A stretch of 35,795 nucleotides of DNA from the IMG/VR virus record IMGVR_UViG_3300032238_001554, positions 1 through 35,795 of that record; one strand, given 5' to 3'. This DNA is from a virus. The notes under the pieces were generated by a model. That model was not told where the DNA came from, made no database searches, and worked only from the letters and a program-made list of their open reading frames with translations. Position 1 is the stretch's first letter; every line of letters begins with the position of its first letter. Made by a program: the position numbers and the translations under genes. This document shows positions 24,686 through 32,042 of this stretch, in pieces.

Positions 24686-26293
24686 CTAGGATGCTGGTGT
24701 TTCCGGTGTTTCAGTGGTTTCTTCTGCAGCAGCGGAAGCAGATGCTGAACCTTCGGATCCTTTATTTTTTTCTAGATAAGTTTTATTCATTTTGATATCA
24801 TCATAACTTAAATCTAAAAATCTTTCTATTAAGAAATCTTGATTAAAATACTGGACCTCCTCGTCGTTTACTGTTTCTTTGATTTCTCCAAGAGATGTAA
24901 CGAAGTCTATTTTCTTAATCAGCTGCTCTATTTCTCTTGATTCACCAAAAACGTTATCACTTTCAAATTTAACACCTATTTGGCTTCTAAATTCAGAGTC
25001 ATTTTTCAAATTTGGAAAATCTAAACACATTTGGATCCATAGAGGTTTAACAACTATTTCTTGGAATATTGATCTCAGTCTAGTTACAAATTTAGAAAAC
25101 CTAACCTCGTCTCTTTCAGATCCGTCTGCTGGAATCTTAAAAGGATTTCCAGCACCAACTCCCCATCTTGCGCTAAATCTATTGTAGGGTATTTTAGAAT
25201 CTTGTCTTAACTTATTATAGAAGTAAACAACAGAATCCATTATATTTAAATTTGGGCCCTGAGCATTTATAGTTTCCACTTTTACTGAATTACCTCCTTG
25301 TTGTGGGAAAAGGTAATTTTTATAAAACTGAAGATCTGGTCTTCCATTTATGGCAAGCTCGCCTGATGATGTATCCAGTTTTATATCCTCTTTATAAACT
25401 GACATAAGTTCTCCTAAAGTTTCTTTTGCCTTTTGAGGAGACTTACTTCCAATTGGAACTGTCATTTTAATTCTGAATTGCGAATTCATAACGTTCCAGA
25501 TTATTCTAGAATGCTCCATGATCTTTAAAAGATTATACGAGCGTATTAATCTTTCGCAATAGGAAATTCTTGAAGCAGTATTAGCTTTAGCATATGATAT
25601 GTAAATAACTTGAGCATCAAGAAGCTTTCTCTGTCTTGTAGTTTCTCCGTAGTATTGCCACCAAATAGATTCTCTAGTTCCATCAGCTTTTTTTTCAACT
25701 GCTGGAGTTAAACTTGTAGCATCTAGCTCTTTAAATCCTACTATTTCTTTTCCATCGCTAGAATAAATTATCTCAAAAGCTAAAAATCCTTCAACCAGAA
25801 GCTGTCTGAAATATTGCCACCCTGTTAAACCGTTACAGAAATTATGAAGAACATACAGCTTTCTGAAATTTTTTCTTAAAGCTTTTACTACATCCTCTTT
25901 TAGATCCATATTAATCATGCTAGGATGACAAAAAAAGTTCTTCTCATCGTATACTATGGCTTCATCGCAAATAGTGTCTAAAATGTACTCTATTTCAGCA
26001 TTTAAAGCGAATGTTCTTAAGAAATCCCTCTTGAAAGGGTAATCCTTATCGAAATATGCAATGTATTTCCTGTTGGAAGTGTCTTGAGCAGCTATGCTAT
26101 AAATAAAATCCTCGTCATCTTCGGAAAACCCGAACCTTTCTCTCATATTGGCTTCTGAGATACCTATGGCCATAGAATCTTGAATGACCATATCTTTGTA
26201 GTCCATTCCGAAACTTCCTAGCCCGCTTATAGTTTTTATAATCCTTGATATATTAGGATTGAATTTTCCTATATTATCTACAAATCCAGCCAT
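24686..26293 (-). CDS. gp20: Portal vertex protein, gp20-like, second copy
   Basis: A 535-aa portal protein (T4 gp20 is 524 aa). Family blocks include AEIEYILDTICDEAIVYDE near residue 95, an ARVGFK-type block read here as IVGFKELDATSLTP, MEHSRIIWNVMNSQFRIKMT, and the stem region KAKETLGELMSVYKEDIKLD. It differs from its upstream paralogue in an insertion-free central loop and an Ala/Ser/Thr-rich C-terminal tail. The gene starts three bases after its paralogue ends. The portal forms the ring through which DNA is pumped and the tail attaches. No frameshift or broken block is visible, so both copies look functional. It is followed by a 130-base gap before the ligase. Confidence 0.92.
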   Translation of the reverse strand: MAGFVDNIGKFNPNISRIIKTISGLGSFGMDYKDMVIQDSMAIGISEANMRERFGFSEDDEDFIYSIAAQDTSNRKYIAYFDKDYPFKRDFLRTFALNAEIEYILDTICDEAIVYDEKNFFCHPSMINMDLKEDVVKALRKNFRKLYVLHNFCNGLTGWQYFRQLLVEGFLAFEIIYSSDGKEIVGFKELDATSLTPAVEKKADGTRESIWWQYYGETTRQRKLLDAQVIYISYAKANTASRISYCERLIRSYNLLKIMEHSRIIWNVMNSQFRIKMTVPIGSKSPQKAKETLGELMSVYKEDIKLDTSSGELAINGRPDLQFYKNYLFPQQGGNSVKVETINAQGPNLNIMDSVVYFYNKLRQDSKIPYNRFSARWGVGAGNPFKIPADGSERDEVRFSKFVTRLRSIFQEIVVKPLWIQMCLDFPNLKNDSEFRSQIGVKFESDNVFGESREIEQLIKKIDFVTSLGEIKETVNDEEVQYFNQDFLIERFLDLSYDDIKMNKTYLEKNKGSEGSASASAAAEETTETPETPAS

Positions 26294-26296
26294 AGT

Positions 26297-27895
26297 TTAT
26301 AATTTAAATGTTTCACTTGAACCCTCTTCAGGTTTCTTTTCCTCTCCACCTTTAGCTTCTGTTTCTTTTTTCCTTTCCGCTTCCTCCTTTTTAGCTTTTT
26401 CGTTGTCCAGTCTATCTTGATTGGTCATTCCCAGATATCTGTCAAGAAGAAACTGTAAACTAAAATAAGGTTTTCCCTCCGTATTTTTAAGACCTAATAT
26501 CTTTATAACCTGGTCCTTCCTAGCGGACATAATTTCCATTTCTTTAGCCTCTTTGAACATATTCTCCTTCACATAATCAAGACCAAACTCGGATTTGATA
26601 ATATAATCATTCTTTAAGTGCGGGAAATCTAAACAAAATTGAACCCATAGGGGTTTCATAAGTATTTCTTGATATATGGATCTTAATCTATTAATGAATT
26701 TACTAAACCTGATTTCTTCCATATCTAATCCATCAGCTCCGAAAGTAATAGTTCCTTCAGAACCGCTATCTTCTCTTCCAAATCTTGAAACTGGTACTTT
26801 TGAATCGATCCTTAATTTATTAGCAAAATATTGCAGCGCCTTAGTATCAGAAAAAGCTGTAGCATCCCCTGCTCCAGGTAATGGCTGTATATCTGGTGTT
26901 CCATTGGGTGACGAGGGCATTAAATAATTCTTAAAGAATTGAATCTTAGGTCTTCCATCAACAGTAAGCTCCCCTGAATCTGTATTTAATCGTATATCCT
27001 CTTTATAGATCGACATAAGCTCACCTAAAGTTTGCTTAGCTTTTTGTGGAGATTTTGTACCGACTGGTACAGTCATAGCCATCCTATAAGATGAATTCAT
27101 CACGTTCCAAATTATCCTCGTGTGCTCCATTATCCTCAAAAGATTAAATGATCTAATTAACCTCTCGATATAGCTGATTCTTGAAGCTGTTCCTCCACCT
27201 TTAGCGTAGCTGATATAGATTATTTGTGAGTCATACAATTTTCGGGTTAAAGAAGGATTATCCGGATATTGTATCCATATATCAACGAAAGAACCATCGG
27301 GCTGTGCTTCGACTGTTGGAACTAGAGAAGCTGCATCTATTTCTTTGAATCCAACTATGTTTTTTCCCTTCTTGTCGAAAACAATCTCAAATGCTAAATT
27401 TCCCTCGATTAAAAATTTTCTGAAAAGATGCCAAGCAGATATGTCTTGGTTGAATCCGAAAAGATTGTAAACCTCTTTGTATCTTTTTTGTGTTTTAGCA
27501 TAAACTTCTTTATCAACATCCTCGTGCTGCATAAAGGAGAAATAAGCCCAGAAATTTCTTTCGTCGTAAACTATAGATTCGTCACAAACTGTATCTAATA
27601 TAAACTCTATTTCTGGATTTTGAGCAAATCCTTGAACATAATGTCTTTTATTCTTAAAGTCTTTATCGAAATAAGCAATATATTGCTTTGTGGTAGTATC
27701 GGCTTTTCTTAGACCAAAAAGGAATGCCTCATCCTTTATTCCTCCTTTTTTAAGGAATTGAGCTTCAGTAACCCCAACTGCATGGGAGTTTTTAACAACT
27801 AAATCTCCATAGGCCATTCCAAAATTTCCCACTTTTTTGATATTCTCTATGATAGAGCTAAAAAAAGTTTTTTTCCCGTCGGTAAATCCGGCCAT
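26297..27895 (-). CDS. gp20: Portal vertex protein, gp20-like, first copy
   Basis: A 532-aa portal protein that aligns end to end with the next gene. Shared blocks include MAGF..., PEIEFILDTVCDESIVYDER, MEHTRIIWNVMNSSYRMAMT, KAKQTLGELMSIYKEDIRLN and FINRLRSIYQEILMKPLWVQ. It differs by a Pro/Gly-rich segment (SSPNGTPDIQPLPGAGDATA) and a GSEGTITFGADG loop around residues 330-400, and by a Lys/Glu-rich C-terminal tail. The ATG overlaps the stop of the 197-aa gene (TAATG), and a late decamer lies 18 nt upstream within that gene. Both portals would be made from one transcript. Confidence 0.93.
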   Translation of the reverse strand: MAGFTDGKKTFFSSIIENIKKVGNFGMAYGDLVVKNSHAVGVTEAQFLKKGGIKDEAFLFGLRKADTTTKQYIAYFDKDFKNKRHYVQGFAQNPEIEFILDTVCDESIVYDERNFWAYFSFMQHEDVDKEVYAKTQKRYKEVYNLFGFNQDISAWHLFRKFLIEGNLAFEIVFDKKGKNIVGFKEIDAASLVPTVEAQPDGSFVDIWIQYPDNPSLTRKLYDSQIIYISYAKGGGTASRISYIERLIRSFNLLRIMEHTRIIWNVMNSSYRMAMTVPVGTKSPQKAKQTLGELMSIYKEDIRLNTDSGELTVDGRPKIQFFKNYLMPSSPNGTPDIQPLPGAGDATAFSDTKALQYFANKLRIDSKVPVSRFGREDSGSEGTITFGADGLDMEEIRFSKFINRLRSIYQEILMKPLWVQFCLDFPHLKNDYIIKSEFGLDYVKENMFKEAKEMEIMSARKDQVIKILGLKNTEGKPYFSLQFLLDRYLGMTNQDRLDNEKAKKEEAERKKETEAKGGEEKKPEEGSSETFKL

Positions 27896-28488
27896 TATAT
27901 TACTGAGTTTTTCTTATATATCTCTTCTATCGGGGTCCCTTCAATAGACCTTGTTTGAAGATATACTATTCTAGTCCAGTCTTCATAAGTAATTTCTTTC
28001 ACATCCTTTATTTTTTGTATATCCCATGCCCTATAAGAATTCTTCCATGGGATACCCCTCATTATATTATCAATTATCGGATAGTCGCATTTTAGCTGAA
28101 TCTGATCTAAAAAATTCCCGCGCTCTACTCTTTCTATATTTGTTTGTATTTGGGATTCGTAAACACTACTTATCCTTATAAAAAAGGCTAATCTGAATTG
28201 AGGTGGAATAAGTATTAGATCTAAACCTCCAAAAACAACTTTATCTTCAGAGGTGAAAAATCCTGTGAAAAAAACTACGGGTCTCTTATTGATGAATTTT
28301 TTGTTCTTTTCTATTCGGTCGTTATAATCAAATGAATAGATTTTTCCTATTAAAAGATCTGAGATTTCTAAAGTTGATTTTTTATCCAAATAGTTTTTTT
28401 GCCAATAAAGAAAAGATTCTTCAGACAAAGAGGAAAGACCTGAAACGCTGGATTTATATTCTTCAAATCTTTCATTGAAAGGCTTCAT
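27895..28488 (-). CDS. 197-aa unknown next to head-completion nuclease
   Basis: I do not recognise this family with confidence. The core GKIYSFDYNDR...RPVVFFTGFF...LDLILIPPQFRLAFF is beta-rich, followed by a helical C-terminus ending in EEIYKK. It overlaps the gp4-like gene by ATGA and the first portal by TAATG, so it is part of a head/neck cluster. The T4 gene order would place gp53 (196 aa) after gp4, but this protein lacks any visible gp53 pattern. A neck, DNA-end or portal-associated role is inferred from position. Confidence 0.7.
   Translation of the reverse strand: MKPFNERFEEYKSSVSGLSSLSEESFLYWQKNYLDKKSTLEISDLLIGKIYSFDYNDRIEKNKKFINKRPVVFFTGFFTSEDKVVFGGLDLILIPPQFRLAFFIRISSVYESQIQTNIERVERGNFLDQIQLKCDYPIIDNIMRGIPWKNSYRAWDIQKIKDVKEITYEDWTRIVYLQTRSIEGTPIEEIYKKNSVI
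27914..27923 (-). promoter_or_regulatory. Late-promoter-like decamer AGATATATAA inside coding sequence
   Basis: AGATATATAA on the minus strand, 18 nt before the ATG of the first portal gene. It lies within the last codons of the upstream 197-aa gene. Its sequence and distance match the intergenic elements, which supports a real promoter giving separate portal expression. Confidence 0.6.
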
Positions 28489-28979
28489 CTCATTATAAAG
28501 TTTTCATTTATGGCTCCGAACTTATAGCCCCTATCTTCTGCGAATCTTTTAGCTGCTTCAAATTTTGCCCTATTAGTAATCCAGATTTTTAATTTCTCAT
28601 TATACGACCTTATCTTTTTCTCTGTTATATTACCTGTGGGTTCTTTTGGTTTTTTATCTAGCGCATACTGGTTTTCTGGTTTTATTTCTATTAGCCAGTT
28701 TTCAAAAGAATCCCCCTTTTTTACTTGAATGTAATAATCTATATTATAATTGTGTTCTCTTTTATCTATTGGACTCCAGTATTTTACACACACCGCTTCA
28801 GAGCTCCATTTTGTTATGTTTGGATTCATATCACAATACTGACAAAACCTTCTCTCCCAAGAACTCCTGTAAATAATGTTATTAATATCCCCGATATATT
28901 TTTTTGGATTAATTGGGGTATAAAGTCCCTGCTGGTAAACAGAATTCTTATTAGGTCTAAGATTTTTGATATTCTTCAT
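28485..28979 (-). CDS. gp4: Head completion nuclease, T4 gp4-like
   Basis: A 164-aa protein with the gp4 head-completion pattern: QQGLYTPINPKKYIGD, IIYRSSWERRFCQYCD, NPNITKWSSEAVCVKYWSP, then the nuclease core YNIDYYIQVKKGD and LIEIKPENQ, and a final KFEAAKRFAEDRGYKFGAI. The D...EIK arrangement is the PD-(D/E)xK type site shared with TnsA-like nucleases. In T4 it acts on DNA ends and head completion before tail joining (150 aa there). It is the first gene of the head/neck cluster, upstream of two portal genes. Confidence 0.88.
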   Translation of the reverse strand: MKNIKNLRPNKNSVYQQGLYTPINPKKYIGDINNIIYRSSWERRFCQYCDMNPNITKWSSEAVCVKYWSPIDKREHNYNIDYYIQVKKGDSFENWLIEIKPENQYALDKKPKEPTGNITEKKIRSYNEKLKIWITNRAKFEAAKRFAEDRGYKFGAINENFIMR

Positions 28980-29040
28980 AGCACATCGATATTTACCAAA
29001 TTATACCTTTGTTAAGTTAAGGTACAACTTTCTCAATAAT

Positions 29041-29065
29041 CCATAGATTTATATATTCTCTATGG
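29041..29065 (-). promoter_or_regulatory. Promoter-like TATATAA inside inverted repeat CCATAG/CTATGG
   Basis: On the minus strand GAATATATAAAT is flanked by a perfect 6-bp inverted repeat (CCATAG and CTATGG). It lies in the 97-base gap between the sigma gene and the gp4-like gene, about 65 bases before the latter's ATG. It is a weaker match to the late decamer (A in place of T at one position) but sits in an inverted repeat like the element at 11660-11688. Confidence 0.45.
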
Positions 29066-29076
29066 GTAATAACTTC

Positions 29077-29433
29077 TTAGACGTTGTAGTTTGAATTCTC
29101 TTCCTTGACGATTCTAGAAAAAGGAATAGTTTTGATGGACTTAGGTGGATGAATTTTTTTCCATCCTTTCTTCATGCCATTATGAGCTATTTGGGAAATG
29201 AAAGCAAAAGGATTATCAGATTTTTCTGGATCGTATCGGTTCCAATATTTTACTAGATCTTCTAATCCTGAAGATATACAGTCTTCTCTGTCTTCTGTAT
29301 CTCTATAAGAATGTGTTTTAGACATACCGTTAACTATCAGAGTAAACATCTTTACAGTTTCTGAAGTTAGTTCTCCTTTTTCTTTGCTTTCTAGTAAAGC
29401 TCTTTTAAGGTCTTTGTTTTTTACATATATCAT
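29077..29433 (-). CDS. gp55: Late-transcription sigma factor, T4 gp55-like
   Basis: A 118-aa protein with the gp55 pattern. The N-terminus is YVKNKDLKRALLESKEKGEL. A sigma-region-2-like core follows (YRDTEDREDCISSGLEDLVK, then YWNRYDPEKSDNPFAFISQI, then NGMKKGWKK), matching the T4 'YT...EMI.DGIE...NFD....NP.AYITQ' region. It would direct host RNA polymerase to late promoters. It is much shorter than T4 gp55 (185 aa) and ends soon after the core, so the C-terminal segment that binds the sliding clamp in T4 is missing or replaced. Its ATG overlaps the stop of a preceding small frame (TAATG). The RGATATATAM elements here are its expected targets. Confidence 0.82.
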   Translation of the reverse strand: MIYVKNKDLKRALLESKEKGELTSETVKMFTLIVNGMSKTHSYRDTEDREDCISSGLEDLVKYWNRYDPEKSDNPFAFISQIAHNGMKKGWKKIHPPKSIKTIPFSRIVKEENSNYNV

Positions 29434-29675
29434 TATTCGGGGAAGTTATTTTGGAGCTTTTTTATCTGTTCTTCTAAATTTTTTCTTAATTGTTCCAAAT
29501 TTTCCCTCGAATCTTTAATTATGTCTATTCCAATTTTACCATTTTCAATGCTAGAAGTTTCTAATTCTTCTATTTTATTTAAGCAATCTTTAAGATCGTC
29601 CAAAATAAAACTGAGTCTGTTACCTAATCCTTCTTCCGGAGAGGTCTCAGACTCAGTTATTTTATCTGTTCTTAC
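29433..29675 (-). CDS. Open -1 frame of 80 codons, coiled coil; frameshift extension or non-ATG gene
   Basis: From base 29675 a frame one base back from the 771-aa gene stays open for 80 codons and ends in TAA overlapping the ATG of the sigma gene (TAATG). It encodes an acidic, coiled-coil-like sequence (RLSFILDDLKDCLNKIEELE; LEQLRKNLEEQIKKLQNNF). There is no ATG or GTG in it. The only usual alternative is TTG at 29603, giving 56 aa. The upstream gene ends ACA AAA AAA AAG TAA, which contains the slippery heptamer A AAA AAG in frame. A -1 shift, or slippage on the A9 run, would fuse these residues to the 771-aa protein (851 aa in all). The coding nature is supported by length, composition and the precise TAATG junction. 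Confidence 0.55.
   Translation of the reverse strand, partial: VRTDKITESETSPEEGLGNRLSFILDDLKDCLNKIEELETSSIENGKIGIDIIKDSRENLEQLRKNLEEQIKKLQNNFPE
29609..29658 (-). other. 11-bp stem-loop after the A9 slippery site; terminator or frameshift stimulator
   Basis: On the minus strand AACTGAGTCTG and CAGACTCAGTT form a perfect 11-bp stem around a 28-base loop that can itself pair weakly (ACCT with AGGT, TCC with GGA). It begins 16 bases after the AAG of the slippery run and is followed by TTTATTTTG. It could terminate the 771-aa gene message or promote ribosomal frameshifting; the spacing is longer than the usual 5-9 bases for the latter. Confidence 0.6.
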
Positions 29676-31987
29676 TTTTTTTTTGTCTTAGGAGCGGAAG
29701 AAAGATTCGCTCTTTTTGTGTCTTCTACAAATTCTTTACCGTCCTTTTTGTGATTGCCTGGTGCTTCTGCTAAATCAGCATTTTCTTCGTCTTCTACAAA
29801 CTTTTTAGGTTTTTCAGATTTTGCACTCGGAGCCTTTACTGTGTGAGAATTTTTTTGATTCTCCTTCAGTGCTAAATTTTGATTTTTTAAATCATCTATA
29901 AACTCGGAAGCACTTTTAATGTTTGAAGATGGTGCTTTAGCTAAATTTGAATTATCTGTTTCTTCGATAAATTTTTTAACTGAAGCTTTTTTACTTGATA
30001 ATGGTGCTGACGATAAAGAGGTATTAGCTACTTTATTTTTGCTCGTCTCCATTCCTTTTCCTGTTGCTTCAGGTGCTCCAGCATAATTAAAATTAGTCTC
30101 GTCTTGTATGAATTTAGCTGAGCCTTTTGCTTCCTTTTCTGGAGCTTCTGCTAAATTTTTCTTATACATTTTTTCAAAAGCCTTATCCCCTGCAGATTTA
30201 TTATTAGTGCCTGGTGCTACTGAAAAGTTTTGATCAGATTCATTAGTAAATTGCAAATCCATATCAGGAGTGCTTATATCATATTGATCGATCTCATCTT
30301 CTAGATTTTCTACATCAGAAAAGAAATATTCTCCTGTTCTTCCCTCTTTAAAAAGGATAGTATATGTTTTTGAGCTTCCGTCTACACCTATCACTTTACC
30401 CTTCACTCCGTTTCTTTTAACCCTTACCTCCGTATCAATTGGATACCCCATATCTTCATTTACTGATGATATGTCATTAGCCTTCTTTTCAAATCTTTCA
30501 ATTTCGATATTAACTTGATTCCATTTATTTTTCAAAGATGTAATCTCAGTTTCTATCCCTTCTTGGATTTGTAATAATTCTGGAGATTCTGCAATAAGTG
30601 GGTATTGTTGCTTAGCATTGTCAATTTTTCTAAGCTCACCTTCTAGAATTTCTATGTTATGAACAATTTGTTTTTTGTCATTTTTCATTACACTCAAGAA
30701 AGCTTCCTCACCATTTAAGAACTCGGTAAGAGATTCCGAAATGTCAAATTTGATAAATTCTTTTATAATGTTTACTGCCTGAGTTGCGTTTGCTTCATAG
30801 ATTTTATTAAGCTTCATAGCAGGATTTACGGTTTGAACGTAAATTTTATCTCCTGACTTAAAGATGTTAGCTTCTACACCTTCGTAAACCTTAGATTTGA
30901 TTTTTTTTCCAAAATCTATATCTACGATTTCATCAGAAGTAGCAGCTACAAAAACTGCTCTGTTGATTCTACTGTTAGCTCCTTCTAAAAGATTGCCAGT
31001 AGAAACGCTAACTGCTAAAGGAAGATCTGATTCGCTTATTTTTTTACCGTCATAGTAAATAGATTTATCCTTGTTCTCGAAAACTATTTCTACTTTATTT
31101 TTTCCGATATTTAAAGTAATCTTATTATTGTCTATGTTTATATCTCTATCATCAACCATTACTGCCTTTGCTTGGAAATCAGTAGGAACTTCTTCCATCT
31201 GACATTCAGATATTGATTGTGTAGATTCGTCTATCTTAAAATATTTACCGCTGGAGAAGAATATAACTCCGCTTTCAGTAACAAGCAAAGGAGAGTAAAT
31301 ATTAGAAACCTCACAAACGGAATTGTCTGCGCCTACATAAAACTTATTGCTAACTTTGTTTTCGTAAACTGATAGGAAGCTAACAAGACTTCTTACCATT
31401 GGATTAAATCCAAATCTTTTTAGTCCATGAAGAAGAGAATCTGTAGATCTTTTTTCAGAAATCAACCAATTTTGCATCGTTGATGTTGCATCAGAAAATA
31501 AATCTCTTCCTGGAGTATTTTTAATAGATTCGTAAGTTTTAATTACCTCTATTTCTCTTCTTCTGTTTTCAAAAATATGTATAATGTTTTCTAAAACAGT
31601 AGAAGCTGAATCTTCCCATGAAAAAGATTGAAGTTCTTGTATAAATCCTTCTATCAAAAAAGCTTCTGGAATATTTTTGGAAACTAATAAACCCTCAAAT
31701 TTTTCTAGCATAATTTTACCAGCAGGAAGATCATAAAGGCTAGAATTTTTTAGTGCGGATACAGTATTTAAAAGACCAAAACTAAAAATAGGATCTTGAT
31801 TTCTCTTTGGAGAAAAATTGGTATCTTTTGATTCATTGATCATTTGCGAAGTTGCTCCGTTTAGAAATGAGGATGCAACTGGAGATTTTGAAGCATCTAG
31901 TCCTGCCCATCCTCTTAAAGAGTCTGCCGCATTTTTAGAAGTCTCCATATTTAATCTGTTAATATCTGGATTAATATTTTTTTCCAT
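29672..31987 (-). CDS. 771-aa protein with C-terminal FhEDxxNxNLAxAP repeats
   Basis: No family is recognised. Residues 1-130 are mixed helical with a Ser/Ala-rich start. The middle is beta-rich (VIFFSSGKYFKIDE and KITLNIGKNKVEIVFE blocks) and then coiled coil near 430-510. Residues about 516-564 (EVRVKRNGVKGKVIGVDG...YTILFKEG) look like an SH3/KOW barrel. The last 197 residues carry about eight degenerate repeats of 22-25 residues with a KFxEDxxNxNLAxAP core, Lys-rich between units. It starts 18 nt after a late decamer and precedes the sigma gene, so a late virion protein is likely. The 3' end has an A9 run directly before the stop (see the -1 frame entry). Confidence 0.75.
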   Translation of the reverse strand: MEKNINPDINRLNMETSKNAADSLRGWAGLDASKSPVASSFLNGATSQMINESKDTNFSPKRNQDPIFSFGLLNTVSALKNSSLYDLPAGKIMLEKFEGLLVSKNIPEAFLIEGFIQELQSFSWEDSASTVLENIIHIFENRRREIEVIKTYESIKNTPGRDLFSDATSTMQNWLISEKRSTDSLLHGLKRFGFNPMVRSLVSFLSVYENKVSNKFYVGADNSVCEVSNIYSPLLVTESGVIFFSSGKYFKIDESTQSISECQMEEVPTDFQAKAVMVDDRDINIDNNKITLNIGKNKVEIVFENKDKSIYYDGKKISESDLPLAVSVSTGNLLEGANSRINRAVFVAATSDEIVDIDFGKKIKSKVYEGVEANIFKSGDKIYVQTVNPAMKLNKIYEANATQAVNIIKEFIKFDISESLTEFLNGEEAFLSVMKNDKKQIVHNIEILEGELRKIDNAKQQYPLIAESPELLQIQEGIETEITSLKNKWNQVNIEIERFEKKANDISSVNEDMGYPIDTEVRVKRNGVKGKVIGVDGSSKTYTILFKEGRTGEYFFSDVENLEDEIDQYDISTPDMDLQFTNESDQNFSVAPGTNNKSAGDKAFEKMYKKNLAEAPEKEAKGSAKFIQDETNFNYAGAPEATGKGMETSKNKVANTSLSSAPLSSKKASVKKFIEETDNSNLAKAPSSNIKSASEFIDDLKNQNLALKENQKNSHTVKAPSAKSEKPKKFVEDEENADLAEAPGNHKKDGKEFVEDTKRANLSSAPKTKKK
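29675..30265 (-). repeat. Degenerate 22-25 aa repeats, core KFxEDxxNxNLAxAP
   Basis: About eight units occupy residues 575-771 of the 771-aa protein. Examples of the cores are QFTNESDQNFSVAP, KFIQDETNFNYAGAP, KFIEETDNSNLAKAP, KFVEDEENADLAEAP and EFVEDTKRANLSSAP. Spacers are rich in Lys, Ser and Gly. The DNA is not an exact repeat. The pattern suggests short binding motifs on a flexible chain. Confidence 0.8.
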
Positions 31988-32005
31988 TTGTTATTCGCTT
32001 TTTTA

Positions 32006-32015
32006 GTATATATCT
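32006..32015 (-). promoter_or_regulatory. Late-promoter-like decamer AGATATATAC
   Basis: AGATATATAC on the minus strand, 18 nt before the ATG at 31987, in the 55-base gap after the oxygenase gene. It would drive the 771-aa gene and the sigma gene, which would make sigma expression partly self-dependent. Confidence 0.6.
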
Positions 32016-32042
32016 AATCTTTTGTAGATTCCTTTCCTATAT

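Noticed and set aside
27895-28488. Gene after the gp4-like nuclease as T4 gp53 (baseplate wedge), from order and length
   Set aside because: The sequence shows none of the gp53 N-terminal and aromatic patterns I know; order alone is not enough.
28990-29010. TATAAT-like sequence upstream of the gp4-like gene
   Set aside because: No -35-like box at a usual distance and no TAnnTTTG match; not separable from AT-rich background.
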